This document shows positions 1-8,589 of a DNA stretch of 35,828 bases, piece after piece. Origin of the DNA: CALAED01 sp937891035 (lineage in GTDB: Bacteria > Actinomycetota > Actinomycetes > Streptosporangiales > Streptosporangiaceae). Below the pieces are notes generated by a model, which did not search any database, had not been told where the DNA came from, and saw only the letters and a list, made by a program, of their open reading frames with translations. The position numbers were made by a program, and so were the translations under genes. The stretch covers positions 1 through 35,828 of the forward strand of contig DASQSZ010000107.1 of NCBI GenBank assembly GCA_035642125.1, read 5' to 3'. Within the stretch, counting starts at the first letter, position 1. Each line of letters begins with the position of its first letter.

Positions 1-110
1 TCTGGTGATCCGAAGTCATGGCGACCATGGTAAGTCGGGATGTATGGCCATCATCACGCCATACCCCACTCGACACCCCCACCCGCGCCTCGCCGCCGGC
101 GCGGGTCGGC

Positions 111-146
111 CGCGGGCCAGGTCCGCGGGCCAGGTCCGCGGCCCGC
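111..146 (-). terminator. Possible terminator of the aldolase gene, built on a 13-bp tandem repeat
   Basis: A 13-bp unit CGCGGGCCAGGTC occurs twice in tandem (111-123, 124-136) and starts a third time. Within it GCGGGCC (125-131) pairs with GGCCCGC (140-146), a 7-bp G/C stem with an 8-nt loop, 24 nt beyond the aldolase stop codon. No T-run follows in the direction of transcription, but U-less hairpins are common terminators in actinobacteria. The termination role is inferred from position and symmetry. Confidence 0.4.
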
Positions 147-170
147 GCCCTGCCGCACGCCACCGGAGGA

Positions 171-1193
<1,023 letters not shown>

Positions 1194-1303
1194 ATGTCAA
1201 CTCCCTGGTATCTGAGGTTCGGTGCCGGCGAGACCGCGCGGCGCGCCCTTTCCGCCAGTATCCCGAAGCCCGGCGTACGGCGAAAACGCGGACGCCAGAC
1301 GGG

Positions 1304-1309
1304 TACGCT
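1304..1309 (+). promoter_or_regulatory. -10 box of a leaderless promoter for the DedA gene
   Basis: TACGCT fits the actinobacterial TAnnnT -10 consensus and ends 6 nt before the GTG at 1316. There is no Shine-Dalgarno, so transcription should begin at or next to the start codon. No clear -35 is visible. Confidence 0.5.
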
Positions 1310-1315
1310 CGGCCT

Positions 1316-2041
1316 GTGCAGCTAGCCGTGAACTTCCTCGATCCCCAATCGTTGATCACCACATTCGGGGTCCTGGGGATCCTTGCCATCATCTTTGCCG
1401 AGACTGGGCTGCTCGTCGGGTTCTTCCTGCCCGGCGACACGCTGCTGTTCACGGCGGGACTCTTTACGACCGCGCAGGCGGCCCACGAGGTCGGGGTCGC
1501 GCCGCTGTCGCTGCCGATCTTGCTGGTGGCGGCTCCGGTGTGCGCCATCGCGGGCGCCCAGTTCGGGCACTACCTCGGCGACAGATACGGGCGCAAGCTC
1601 TTCGACCGGCCGAACTCGCGGCTCTTCCGGCCCGAGCACGTCGAGAAGGCGGAGTACTACTTCAACAAGTTCGGTCCCGCCAAGGCAGTAGTGCTCGCCC
1701 GGTTCATTCCTGTCGTTCGGACGTTCCTGAACCCCCTTGCCGGGATGCTCGAAATGGGGGCCCGAAGGTTTTTCGTCTGGAACGTCATCGGCGCGCTCGT
1801 GTGGACCGAGTCGATCATTCTCGTCGGTCATTACCTCGGCAGCCGGGTCGGCGGCATCGAGAAATATGTGTTGCCCGTCGTGGCGCTAGCGGTCCTGGCC
1901 TCGGTCGTCCCGGTCGTACGAGAGGTGCTGAGGGGACGCCGCGAGACTCCGGGGACGCGGGCGCGGCACCCCGGCGAGCGTCCCGGCGAGCGTCAGGACG
2001 CCCGAGCGGGGCGCTCCGCGGGCCAAGAAGAACGACTCTGA
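1316..2041 (+). CDS. DedA-family (VTT/SNARE-associated domain) membrane protein
   Basis: Polytopic inner-membrane protein of the DedA family. Members are proposed to act in lipid flipping or proton-dependent membrane homeostasis; the substrate of this one cannot be read from sequence. The 241 residues show the family signatures: an early hydrophobic segment with ETGLLVGFFLPGDTLLFTAG (the E...PGD motif), GAQFGHYLGDRYGRKLF, and the conserved arginine segment RFIPVVRTFLNPLAGMLEM, followed by an N-x-x-G-A-x-x-W helix and a last transmembrane helix. The C-terminal 35 or so residues are a hydrophilic Arg/Pro/Gly tail (RETPGTRARHPGERPGERQ) that looks disordered. The GTG start at 1316 sits directly after a -10 box, so the message is probably leaderless. 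Divergent from the aldolase gene. Confidence 0.9.
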   Translation: MQLAVNFLDPQSLITTFGVLGILAIIFAETGLLVGFFLPGDTLLFTAGLFTTAQAAHEVGVAPLSLPILLVAAPVCAIAGAQFGHYLGDRYGRKLFDRPNSRLFRPEHVEKAEYYFNKFGPAKAVVLARFIPVVRTFLNPLAGMLEMGARRFFVWNVIGALVWTESIILVGHYLGSRVGGIEKYVLPVVALAVLASVVPVVREVLRGRRETPGTRARHPGERPGERQDARAGRSAGQEERL

Positions 2042-2077
2042 AGAGTCAGTCCGTCGCTGCGCGGCGACAGTTCCCGC

Positions 2078-2083
2078 TAACCT
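2078..2083 (+). promoter_or_regulatory. -10 box of a leaderless promoter for the small membrane protein
   Basis: TAACCT (TAnnnT type) ends 6 nt before the GTG at 2090, with no Shine-Dalgarno in between. This supports GTG 2090 as both transcription and translation start. Confidence 0.5.
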
Positions 2084-2089
2084 CCCCAT

Positions 2090-2557
2090 GTGGGACGTCA
2101 TCGGCCTGACCCAAGAGGTCATGCGCGCATCTTTATCGCGGCCGCCGCCGTCGCGCTCGCCATAGCGCTATTGGTGGTGGGCGGCGTCGCGCTGTGGGGA
2201 GCGTTGTCCTCGGAGCCTGCCTCGCCCGCTCCGGCGACCTCGCAGGCCGATCCGCCGGCCGCCACCCAGACCAGGTCGACCGGGCGGTCCCGGCAACAGG
2301 CCTCGACGGTCCCCGGCGGAGCCGCGCTCGTCGTCCGCTGCCGAGTGGCCAGATGCGGTGTGTTCATCTCCTCGAGCCCGACTAACGATGTGCTGTTCAA
2401 CGGCGTCATGCGCCAGGGCGAGGAGCGGCGCGCCGACGAGCCGCGGATGAATCTCGTCGTCTCCGACAGCGGCGGGGTCGACGTCTACATCAACGGCCGG
2501 CTCCAGCCGAAGGGCACTGCCGGCAAGCGCAAGATCTACACGATCATCAAGTCCTGA
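2090..2557 (+). CDS. Small membrane-anchored protein with an extracytoplasmic RodZ-tail-like domain
   Basis: Hypothetical protein of 155 residues. It has a short basic N-terminus (GRHRPDPRGHARI), one hydrophobic helix at about residues 14-38 rich in A/V/L/I, a Pro/Ala/Ser/Thr linker (about 42-75), and a C-terminal domain of about 80 residues ending in a beta-rich segment with the pattern VDVYINGRLQPKG. The architecture predicts a cytoplasm-in, outside-facing anchored domain. The last part resembles the all-beta C-terminal domain of RodZ (DUF4115) in its 'xVxVNGxxxG' strand pattern, but this is a weak resemblance and no HTH is present. Two cysteines (VVRCRVARCGV) are close together. Start GTG 2090 is favoured by the adjacent -10 box. 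It lies 48 bp after the DedA gene but has its own promoter. Function unknown. Confidence 0.75.
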   Translation: MGRHRPDPRGHARIFIAAAAVALAIALLVVGGVALWGALSSEPASPAPATSQADPPAATQTRSTGRSRQQASTVPGGAALVVRCRVARCGVFISSSPTNDVLFNGVMRQGEERRADEPRMNLVVSDSGGVDVYINGRLQPKGTAGKRKIYTIIKS

Positions 2558-2596
2558 CCTACCCCCGGCTCGCGACGACGGCCGCCGGTGCGGTGG

Positions 2597-3142
2597 TCAG
2601 CGCCCGTCGCCCAGGCCCAGATCGGCGATGCCGAACGCGGCCCGATAGTCGAGGCCGGCCGCCAGCACCCGTTCGCGGGCCCCGCGTTCGACGATCGTGG
2701 CGACGCCCGCGATCTGTGCCCCCGCCTCCCGTAGCGCCGCCACAGCGGCGAGCACCGACCCGCCGGTGGTCGAGGTGTCGTCGACGGCGAGCACTCGCCG
2801 GCCGGCGACGTCCGGACCCTCGACGCGGCGCTGCAGGCCGTGCGCCTTGTCGGCCTTGCGTACGACGAAGGCGTCGAGCCGCCGGCCGCGCGCCGCGGCC
2901 GCGTGCAGCATCGCGGCGGCCACCGGATCGGCGCCGAGCGTGAGGCCGCCCACCGCTTCGTAGCCGAGGTCGGCGGTCAGGTCGAGCATGACCCGCCCGA
3001 CCAGCGGCGCAGCGTGCCCGTCGAGGGTGATCCGACGCAGGTCGACATACCACGAGGCGCGCTGCCCGGACGACAGCACGAAGTCGCCGTAGGCCACCGC
3101 CTTGGCCTTGATCTCGCCGAGCAGTTCGTCACGATCGCTCAC
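2597..3142 (-). CDS. pyrE: Orotate phosphoribosyltransferase
   Basis: Transfers ribose 5-phosphate from PRPP to orotate, giving OMP, the fifth step of UMP synthesis (cytosolic, usually a dimer). From the GTG at 3142 the protein is 181 residues, the usual actinobacterial length. The type I phosphoribosyltransferase PRPP motif is VLAVDDTSTTGG at residues 117-128 (acidic pair D121-D122). SSGQRASWYVDLRR near residue 24 and VVRKADKAHG near residue 93 are the orotate/PRPP loops. An in-frame ATG at 3220 would add 26 residues, but TAGGCT (complement of 3150-3155) sits 7 nt before the GTG, so a leaderless start at 3142 is preferred. Convergent with the gene ending at 2557 and divergent from the sigma-factor gene; not in a pyr operon here. 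Confidence 0.92.
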   Translation of the reverse strand: MSDRDELLGEIKAKAVAYGDFVLSSGQRASWYVDLRRITLDGHAAPLVGRVMLDLTADLGYEAVGGLTLGADPVAAAMLHAAAARGRRLDAFVVRKADKAHGLQRRVEGPDVAGRRVLAVDDTSTTGGSVLAAVAALREAGAQIAGVATIVERGARERVLAAGLDYRAAFGIADLGLGDGR

Positions 3143-3149
3143 GGGTCCC

Positions 3150-3155
3150 AGCCTA
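3150..3155 (-). promoter_or_regulatory. -10 box of a leaderless promoter for pyrE
   Basis: On the minus strand TAGGCT (TAnnnT) is followed by 7 nt and then the GTG start of pyrE at 3142. No Shine-Dalgarno is present, which is why this start was preferred over an upstream in-frame ATG. Confidence 0.5.
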
Positions 3156-3221
3156 GGTGCGGTTAGCGACGCTACCGGTGCGGAATGAATCTCGGCGACG
3201 GCGCGTGTTCGGGGGGCCACG

Positions 3222-4310
3222 ATGCAGATGGGCGATACGTCGGCGCACCGTTCTGCTGAGGGGCAAAGCGACGCCGCGCTGATCTCCGACGTACGCGCGG
3301 GTGACCTCGTCGCCTACGGGCTGCTGTGCGAACGGCACGTGTCGGCGGCCAGGGTGCTCGCCCGGCACTTGGTGGCGGGCGGGCGCCGCGGCGGCGACCC
3401 GGACGCGAACGCCGATGCGGTCGAGGACGCGGTCGCCGAGACGTTCACGAGGATTCTCGGCGCGCTGCGCCGCGGCGGCGGGCCCCAGGCGGGCTTCCGG
3501 CCGTACCTGCTCATCTCGTTGCGCCGCACGGTCGGCGAGCGGCCACGGGGCAAGCGCCGCCGGCCGTCAGCGAAGGCGTACGGACCGTACGACGCGGGCG
3601 AGGCCCCCAATGGCAACGCCGCGAAGGACGCCCACAACGGCCGCGACGCCCGCGACGGCCACGACCCCGGCCATGGCCATGGCCATGACCCGGGGGGTCT
3701 CGGCGACGGCGACGGCACCCGCGATGGCTATGTCGCGTACGACATCTACGCGGCCGCCGAGCCGTACGTCGATCCGGCGCCGGCGACCAACATGATCGCG
3801 CGGGCGTTCCTGTCGCTGCCCGAACGATGGCAGGCCGTGCTCTGGCACACCGAGATCGAGGGCGGCCGCCCGGGGGCGATTGCGCCGCTGCTCGGCCTGA
3901 CGCCCAACGGTGTGGCCGGGCTCGCCTACGCCGCGCGCGAGGGCCTGCGGCAGGCCTACCTGCAGCTGTACCTCGCCGAGTCGGCGCGGCGGTCGTGCCG
4001 CCCCGCGCTGGACAAGCTCCCCGCCTACATCAGGGGCGGGCTGGCCGGGCCCGACTCGGCCCGGGTAGAGCGGCACGTGGACGGCTGCCGGGACTGCGCG
4101 GCGATCTACGCGGAACTCGCCGACGTCGGGCCCGTGCTCCGCACGATCGTGGGGCCGCTGCTGCTCGGGGGTGCGGCGCCCGGCTACCTCACCGAGATCA
4201 CCGGCGGCGGATCGCTCCGCGCCGGCGGCGGGCCGCGCCGGGTCTGGCGGCAGTGGCCGCGGCGGCAGCGCCGCGTGCTCGGCGCCGACACGGCAGCGAC
4301 TCGGCAGTAA
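3222..4310 (+). CDS. ECF-type sigma factor fused to a zinc-finger (anti-sigma-like) C-terminal domain
   Basis: Probable extracytoplasmic-function-like RNA polymerase sigma subunit, 362 residues. Residues about 20-110 carry region 2 (DLVAYGLLCERHVSAARVLARHLV ... VEDAVAETFTRILGAL, spaced here by the insertion GGRRGGDPDANADA). Residues about 190-255 carry region 4 with a helix-turn-helix-like segment (LSLPERWQAVLWHTEIEG, then GAIAPLLGLTPNGVAGLAY). Between them is a Gly/Asp/His/Ala-rich linker (about 118-175). After region 4 comes an HxxxCxxC motif, H285-C289-C292 (RHVDGCRDC), the zinc ligands typical of ZAS anti-sigma factors, within a short helical segment. So sigma and an anti-sigma-like domain sit in one chain. 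No transmembrane helix follows. ATG 3222 has a purine-rich GGGGGG nearby; ATG 3228 is an alternative. Divergent from pyrE. Sigma assignment is good; autoinhibition by the tail is inference. Confidence 0.85.
   Translation: MQMGDTSAHRSAEGQSDAALISDVRAGDLVAYGLLCERHVSAARVLARHLVAGGRRGGDPDANADAVEDAVAETFTRILGALRRGGGPQAGFRPYLLISLRRTVGERPRGKRRRPSAKAYGPYDAGEAPNGNAAKDAHNGRDARDGHDPGHGHGHDPGGLGDGDGTRDGYVAYDIYAAAEPYVDPAPATNMIARAFLSLPERWQAVLWHTEIEGGRPGAIAPLLGLTPNGVAGLAYAAREGLRQAYLQLYLAESARRSCRPALDKLPAYIRGGLAGPDSARVERHVDGCRDCAAIYAELADVGPVLRTIVGPLLLGGAAPGYLTEITGGGSLRAGGGPRRVWRQWPRRQRRVLGADTAATRQ
3669..3686 (+). repeat. 6-bp tandem repeat GGCCAT x3 inside the sigma-factor linker
   Basis: Three perfect GGCCAT units lie in frame and encode the alternating Gly-His stretch (HGHGH) in the inter-region linker. 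Such a repeat can change copy number by slippage in steps of two codons without breaking the frame. Confidence 0.7.
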
Positions 4311-4342
4311 GGATCATGCCGGAATCGTTCCAGGCGGTCGGG

Positions 4343-4362
4343 GCCGGATGGTACCGTCCGGC
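4343..4362 (+). terminator. Hairpin after the sigma-factor gene
   Basis: GCCGGATG pairs with TGTCCGGC-type complement across a GTAC loop (8-bp stem including one G-T pair), centred about 40 nt after the stop at 4310. No T-run follows. Likely a U-less terminator; position and symmetry are the only evidence. Confidence 0.4.
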
Positions 4363-4526
4363 GGGGAGCTCTACGGGGCTCTCCACCCATTTCTTGATCC
4401 CGGCCGCCGCAGGCCGGCTACCGCATATTCCGCTGATCAGCGTACGGAAGTCGCCGCGTCGCGGGGCGCGGCCGCGCCCGGGCTCGCGACGCGCAGGAGC
4501 GGAGAAAGTTGAGTCGCCGGATTGGC

Positions 4527-4554
4527 TTACGACACCAGCAGACTTCACTACGCT
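4527..4554 (+). promoter_or_regulatory. Candidate promoter of the NYN-domain gene
   Basis: The 336-bp gap between the sigma-factor stop (4310) and the next start (4647) contains the hairpin at 4343-4362 and this promoter-like pair: TTACGA (4527-4532), a 16-nt spacer and TACGCT (4549-4554). Transcription would begin near 4561 and leave a leader of about 85 nt. I see no coding sequence elsewhere in the gap. Confidence 0.35.
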
Positions 4555-4646
4555 GTGGGTGCCCGAGGTCCGTCACGGCTCCCGACTTGCGAGGCTCGCG
4601 AAACGGGCGCCGACCGGGCCTCGAGTCCAGGAAGGGGCGGTAAAGC

Positions 4647-6017
4647 GTGGATCGCTGCGCGCTGTTCGTAGACGCCGGTTATCTGCTGGCTGACGGCGCC
4701 TTGGCGGTGCACGGGACGCGCCATCGCGAGACCGTCTCCTGGGACTTCGGTGGCCTGCTCCAGCTGCTGGGAAATCTGGCGCGCGAACGCACCGGCCTCC
4801 CGCTGCTGCGCTGCTACTGGTACGAGGCCACGGTCGAAGGGCGCCGCTCGGCCGAGCACGAGGCGCTGGCCGACCTGCCCGGCCTCAAGCTCCGGCTGGG
4901 CCGCATCCGTCCGGGCCGCCGGGAGGGCGTCGACTCCGAGATCCACCGCGACCTGATGACGCTGGCCCGTAACGGCGCGCTCGCGGACGCGATCGTGGTG
5001 AGCAACGACGAGGACTTGGCGCAGGTCATCACCGACGCCCAGGATCTGGGCGTGCGGGTCAGCGTGGTCCACGTCGCCGTCGAGGGCAATTGGACGATCT
5101 CCCGGGCGCTCCGCCAGGAATGTGACGATCTGATCGAGATCGGCTCAGGCCATCTGCGGCCATACGTCAACCTGCTCTCCGGCGTCGACACCTCATCCTC
5201 GTCGTCCTCACCGCTGGCCAACGGTCACGCGACGACCGCCGGCGGGACGATCGCGCCGCTGCAGACCGGCGGGCACGCCGCGCCGCCGGGTTCGCCGATC
5301 ACCTCGCCGGTGTCGGCGTCGTCGGCGAGCCATACGGGTCAAAGCGGGACCAGTCAAACTGGCTCGATGGGCCCGGTGAGTCACCTCGGTCAGGCGAGCC
5401 AGGCCGACCAGCAGCATTCCCAAGCGCAGCAGCACCAGCCGCTGGCCTCCCAGCATCAGCATCAGCATCAGAACCAGCACCAGCACCAGCAGCCGGGGCA
5501 GTCGCATCAGTCGCATCATGCGCAGCAACAGCAATCAATGCAGCAGGTGCCGCAGCAGCAATCGCAGCAGCAATCGCAACAGCAGGCCCCGCAACAGCAG
5601 TCGGCCGGCCCGATGTACGCGGCGCCGACGCCGACGGCATCAACCTCGCCGCCGCCCGCCGCTCCGGCCGCCCAGGTGCCGCTATCCGGCTCGCCGTACG
5701 GGGCGCCGCCCCAGCACGGCCCCTACACCGGGCCCCAGCAGCTGACTCCGGCGCCCCCCCAGCAGGTCACCTCCACGCTGTCGGACGCGGTGAAGGCGGC
5801 GCATCAAGAGGGCCAGGACTTTGGCGAGTCCGTCGCCCGCGACGCGCCCGCGCTGTGGCTGGAGGCGGTGCTGGCCCGCAAGCCGCGGATGCCCTCCGAT
5901 CTTGAGGCCCGGCTGCTGCAGGGCTCGTCGCTGCCGATCGACTTCCTGCTGCATGACGAGGTGCGGCACGCGTTGCGCAGAGGCTTTTGGGACGCGCTGG
6001 AACGATCGCGCCGGTAA
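4647..6017 (+). CDS. NYN-domain (PIN-like nuclease) protein with a Gln/His-rich disordered segment
   Basis: 456 residues in three parts. Residues 1-170 are a NYN domain, a PIN-like fold usually associated with metal-dependent RNA cleavage. Its acidic residues are at D9 (LFVDAGYLL), D96 (GVDSEIHRDL) and D121/D123 (VVSNDEDLAQV), the expected set. Residues about 180-370 are low-complexity: a Ser/Gly/Thr-rich part, then from about 252 to 320 a tract dominated by Gln, His and Ser (for example QHQHQHQNQHQHQQ), then Pro/Ala/Ser. Residues about 375-456 form a compact helical C-terminal domain (SDAVKAAHQEGQDFGESVA ... RRGFWDAL) found after NYN in actinobacterial proteins. GTG 4647 has GGAAGGGG about 9 nt upstream. 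No transmembrane segment. RNA substrate unknown; nuclease activity is a family inference. Confidence 0.88.
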   Translation: MDRCALFVDAGYLLADGALAVHGTRHRETVSWDFGGLLQLLGNLARERTGLPLLRCYWYEATVEGRRSAEHEALADLPGLKLRLGRIRPGRREGVDSEIHRDLMTLARNGALADAIVVSNDEDLAQVITDAQDLGVRVSVVHVAVEGNWTISRALRQECDDLIEIGSGHLRPYVNLLSGVDTSSSSSSPLANGHATTAGGTIAPLQTGGHAAPPGSPITSPVSASSASHTGQSGTSQTGSMGPVSHLGQASQADQQHSQAQQHQPLASQHQHQHQNQHQHQQPGQSHQSHHAQQQQSMQQVPQQQSQQQSQQQAPQQQSAGPMYAAPTPTASTSPPPAAPAAQVPLSGSPYGAPPQHGPYTGPQQLTPAPPQQVTSTLSDAVKAAHQEGQDFGESVARDAPALWLEAVLARKPRMPSDLEARLLQGSSLPIDFLLHDEVRHALRRGFWDALERSRR

Positions 6018-6151
6018 CGCCGCCGCCCGGGCGCCGCGACGATCCCGCGTCCGCCGACGACCGTCGCGCGCCGGATGGGAGCAATGAGCCGACTCCAGCC
6101 CGACGGGATTCTTCTCTGATTTCCGTGGGTATGTGCTCCGGAGCGCCCGGC

Positions 6152-6205
6152 GGTGATCATTCCCTTTCATAAGTAGCCTCGTGATCCATTTTTGGTGATC
6201 ATTCC
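6152..6205 (+). repeat. Direct repeats of GGTGATCATTCC upstream of the TPR gene
   Basis: The 12-mer GGTGATCATTCC occurs perfectly at 6152-6163 and 6194-6205, start-to-start distance 42 bp (four helical turns). A partial third copy GTGATCCATT is at 6181-6190. Each contains a TGATC(A) core. The block is much more AT-rich than its surroundings and lies 32 bp upstream of the -10 box of the next gene. This is the layout of a regulator-binding array; no regulator can be named. Confidence 0.5.
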
Positions 6206-6237
6206 GCAATGGTCCGCTTCGTCAGCCGAGGGGCGGG

Positions 6238-6243
6238 TAGCGT
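6238..6243 (+). promoter_or_regulatory. -10 box of a leaderless promoter for the TPR gene
   Basis: TAGCGT (TAnnnT) ends 6 nt before GTG 6250, with no Shine-Dalgarno. It lies just downstream of the GGTGATCATTCC repeats. Confidence 0.5.
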
Positions 6244-6249
6244 CTAAGG

Positions 6250-6846
6250 GTGACGCATGTGACCGAAGACGATCTCGACGACATGGAGTTCGACACGCTG
6301 CGTACCGGCGACCATGCCGCCGCCGCGCAGCGACTGTCCGAACTGGCTGGGTCGGTCTCCGGCGGCGTGTCCCGCGCCAAGGTGCTGCTCCGTGCCGGGG
6401 AGCAATGGCAGCACGCCGGAGAACACGCGAAAGCGGCCGACCTCTACCGCCAAGCCATCGAGGACGGCGGCGAGGTCTACGGCGATCCGCGCGCCTATCT
6501 CGCCGACGCGCTGTTCGAGCTGGAGCGCGAAAGCGAGGCCCGTGACCTCATCGAGGCGATTCGCATCGACGCACCGCGCGATCCCGAAGTGCATCGTTGT
6601 GTCGCCGAGATGCTTTACGCGCACGGCGACGTGGCTGGGGCGCACGAATGGGCGACCGCCGGAGCGGACGTGGTGCTGTCCATCCAGGATCGCAGCAACG
6701 GTGAGCGGCAGACGGACGAGGATCTCGTGCTTTCGGCCGAGGACAGTCTCGAGGCGCTGTTGCGGCTGCGCTATCGCGCCAGAGTCGACCTGGGTCAGCC
6801 AGAGGACGAATACGACGCGATGCTCGACGACCTGCTCAAGACCTGA
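6250..6846 (+). CDS. TPR-repeat protein, related to the SEC-C protein at 8603
   Basis: 198-residue, acidic, soluble all-alpha protein. It contains at least two tetratricopeptide-like helical pairs: LLRAGEQWQHAGEHAKAADLYRQAI-type spacing at about residues 47-75 and DPRAYLADALFELERESEAR at about 79-100, then VAEMLYAHGDVAGAHEWATAG (about 118-138). TPRs mediate protein-protein contact, so an adaptor role is likely; no enzymatic motif is visible. The order of segments matches the protein at 8603-9412, and the segment LLRLRYRARVDLGQPEDEYD aligns with LIRTRLIARMFLGMPRDDMD there, but this one stops before any SEC-C motif. Start GTG 6250 is supported by the adjacent -10 box. Convergent with the PhoD-like gene, with only 11 bp between stop codons. 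Confidence 0.85.
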   Translation: MTHVTEDDLDDMEFDTLRTGDHAAAAQRLSELAGSVSGGVSRAKVLLRAGEQWQHAGEHAKAADLYRQAIEDGGEVYGDPRAYLADALFELERESEARDLIEAIRIDAPRDPEVHRCVAEMLYAHGDVAGAHEWATAGADVVLSIQDRSNGERQTDEDLVLSAEDSLEALLRLRYRARVDLGQPEDEYDAMLDDLLKT

Positions 6847-6857
6847 CGGGTCCGGGG

Positions 6858-8483
6858 CTAAGGGTCGCGCGAGGGCGGCGCCGGCTGGGTGAGGGCCGCC
6901 CGGCCGAGTTCGCTCATGCCCGCCCGTTCGTTCCTGCCCTCCCGCGCCGGCGTCTCCCACCGTACGGAGGCGGTCCGGCCGTCGATGTCGATGGTGGCGA
7001 TGGCGTTGTCGAACCACGGGCCGTCGGTGAGCCGCCAATCGAACGGGTTCGCCTTGACGCCGGCCGCCCGGGCCAGCCATCGGAACGGGAGACGCAGGAC
7101 GTGCCGGGAGGCGGCCCGGTTGGCCCGCCGCAGCCGTACCGCCAGCGGGTTGCGCAGCGGCGAGCACACGACCTGGTTGATGGGCCGGCCGTCGACCCGG
7201 GCGAGATAGGAGTAGTGCACGTCGCCCGACAACAGCGTGACGCTGGTCGGCGGGTCCCCGCGCTCTCCTCGTACGGTCTCCACGAGGCTCGCCGCGACCT
7301 CGCGGAACGAGGTTTGGAACGCCGCCCAGTGCTCAAGATCGGTGCCCTGCCGCAACCGTTCCCCCAGCCGGGCGAACCGCCTGCCCCACGCCCCGGCGCA
7401 GATGGCCTCGTCCCACGCCTCGGTGTCGTGGATCGCCGGCGGCAGCAGGTACGGCAGCGAGCTGGCGATGAGCAGATGGTCGACGCCGCCCGTGCACCGC
7501 GCCTCGAACCAGGCTCGCTCGGGGTCGTCGAGCATGGCCCGGTGGTCCCGGTCGAGCACGCGGGCGTTGCGACTGTCCAGCGCGATCAGCCGGGTGCCGC
7601 CGAAGTCCTGTGCGTAACTCCAGCGCACCGACTCCGGGCGGCTGTCGGAGCGCGCGGCGAACTCGTCCACGATCTTCCCGCAGTCGTTACGGGCCGCCCG
7701 TACGGCGGCGTAGTCGGGATCGGCGTTCCGTTCGGCCGGGCTGAGGTTGCCGAGGTGCTGGTAGATCCAGTACGCGCCGAGTCCGCTCACGATCCGCCGC
7801 GGCCACCACGGCAGGGCCGCCATCTCGCGCCGCCAGGTGTGCGAGGTGTTCCAGTCGTCCCTGATGTCGTGATCGTCGAAGATCATCAGCGTCGGCACCG
7901 TCGACAGCAGCCAGCGGACGGCCGGGTCCTCGGTCCAGGCCAGCCGATAGAGCTCGGCGTACTCGTCGAAATCGAGGACCTCTTCGTGCGGCGGCGTGGA
8001 GACGTCGCGCCGGGACCGGATGAACTCCCGCAGCGCCGGCGGGGGATTGTCCGCGTACACCTGGTCGCCGATCAATAGCAGCGCGGTCGGCCAGCCGTCG
8101 CCGCCGGCCGCGAGCCTGCGGGCGTACGCCGCTAGCGCGTCCGCACCGTGCGTCGCCGCGGGCGCGAGGGCCTTGCGGCACGAGCCGAAGACCACGCGCA
8201 GCGGCCCGCCGGGATCGACCGTCCTGATCGCGCTCGGCGGAAAGTCCGCCATCGCCGGCTCGGGCCAGACCACCTCACCGTCCAGGCGTACCTCGTACGG
8301 CGTACTTGAGCCGGGCGCAAGCCCGCCGACCTCGACGATGGCGTAGTGGTGGCCGTGCACGGTGAACGTCAGGCTCGTCGCGCCGAGCACGTTCACCTCG
8401 CCCGGTTTGTCGGTCTCCACCCACACCGTCGCCGTATGCTCCCCGACCTGCCGCAACAAAGGACCGAGTACAAGTCGTCCCAT
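6858..8483 (-). CDS. PhoD-like metallophosphatase (cytoplasmic form)
   Basis: 541 residues of the PhoD/calcineurin-like phosphoesterase family, enzymes that use Ca/Fe or two divalent metals to hydrolyse phosphomono- or diesters. Order: N-terminal beta-sandwich (1-90), then VVFGSCRK (about 98-104), the metal motif LLIGDQVYAD (136-145), MIFDDHDIRDDWN (about 205-217), and the C-terminal LLSGDVHYSYLA motif, which supplies metal-binding Asp and His residues. Unlike the classical secreted PhoD it has no Tat or Sec signal: it begins MGRLVLGPLL and runs straight into the sandwich domain, so it probably acts inside the cell on an unknown substrate. ATG 8483 has GGGAGG about 15 nt upstream. Divergent from the SEC-C gene; the 119-bp gap holds both promoters. 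Confidence 0.9.
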   Translation of the reverse strand: MGRLVLGPLLRQVGEHTATVWVETDKPGEVNVLGATSLTFTVHGHHYAIVEVGGLAPGSSTPYEVRLDGEVVWPEPAMADFPPSAIRTVDPGGPLRVVFGSCRKALAPAATHGADALAAYARRLAAGGDGWPTALLLIGDQVYADNPPPALREFIRSRRDVSTPPHEEVLDFDEYAELYRLAWTEDPAVRWLLSTVPTLMIFDDHDIRDDWNTSHTWRREMAALPWWPRRIVSGLGAYWIYQHLGNLSPAERNADPDYAAVRAARNDCGKIVDEFAARSDSRPESVRWSYAQDFGGTRLIALDSRNARVLDRDHRAMLDDPERAWFEARCTGGVDHLLIASSLPYLLPPAIHDTEAWDEAICAGAWGRRFARLGERLRQGTDLEHWAAFQTSFREVAASLVETVRGERGDPPTSVTLLSGDVHYSYLARVDGRPINQVVCSPLRNPLAVRLRRANRAASRHVLRLPFRWLARAAGVKANPFDWRLTDGPWFDNAIATIDIDGRTASVRWETPAREGRNERAGMSELGRAALTQPAPPSRDP

Positions 8484-8589
8484 GGAACGATTTTCCCTCC
8501 CACAATCGTTGACTCACCATGCTCACACCGCCATCACGGGCACCACGGGCCAAGGCTGAGACTGATCCCACCGGCCAGCCGGTCGGGGC

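Noticed and set aside
1..110. Possible gene at the left edge (plus-strand frame from 18)
   Set aside because: The frame is the antisense of the aldolase gene extended to the window edge; no family features and no ribosome-binding site.
5440..5600. CAG/CAT-rich tract as a non-coding microsatellite or assembly artefact
   Set aside because: The tract stays in frame over its whole length, codons vary (CAG/CAA, CAT/CAC), and a conserved domain follows in the same frame.
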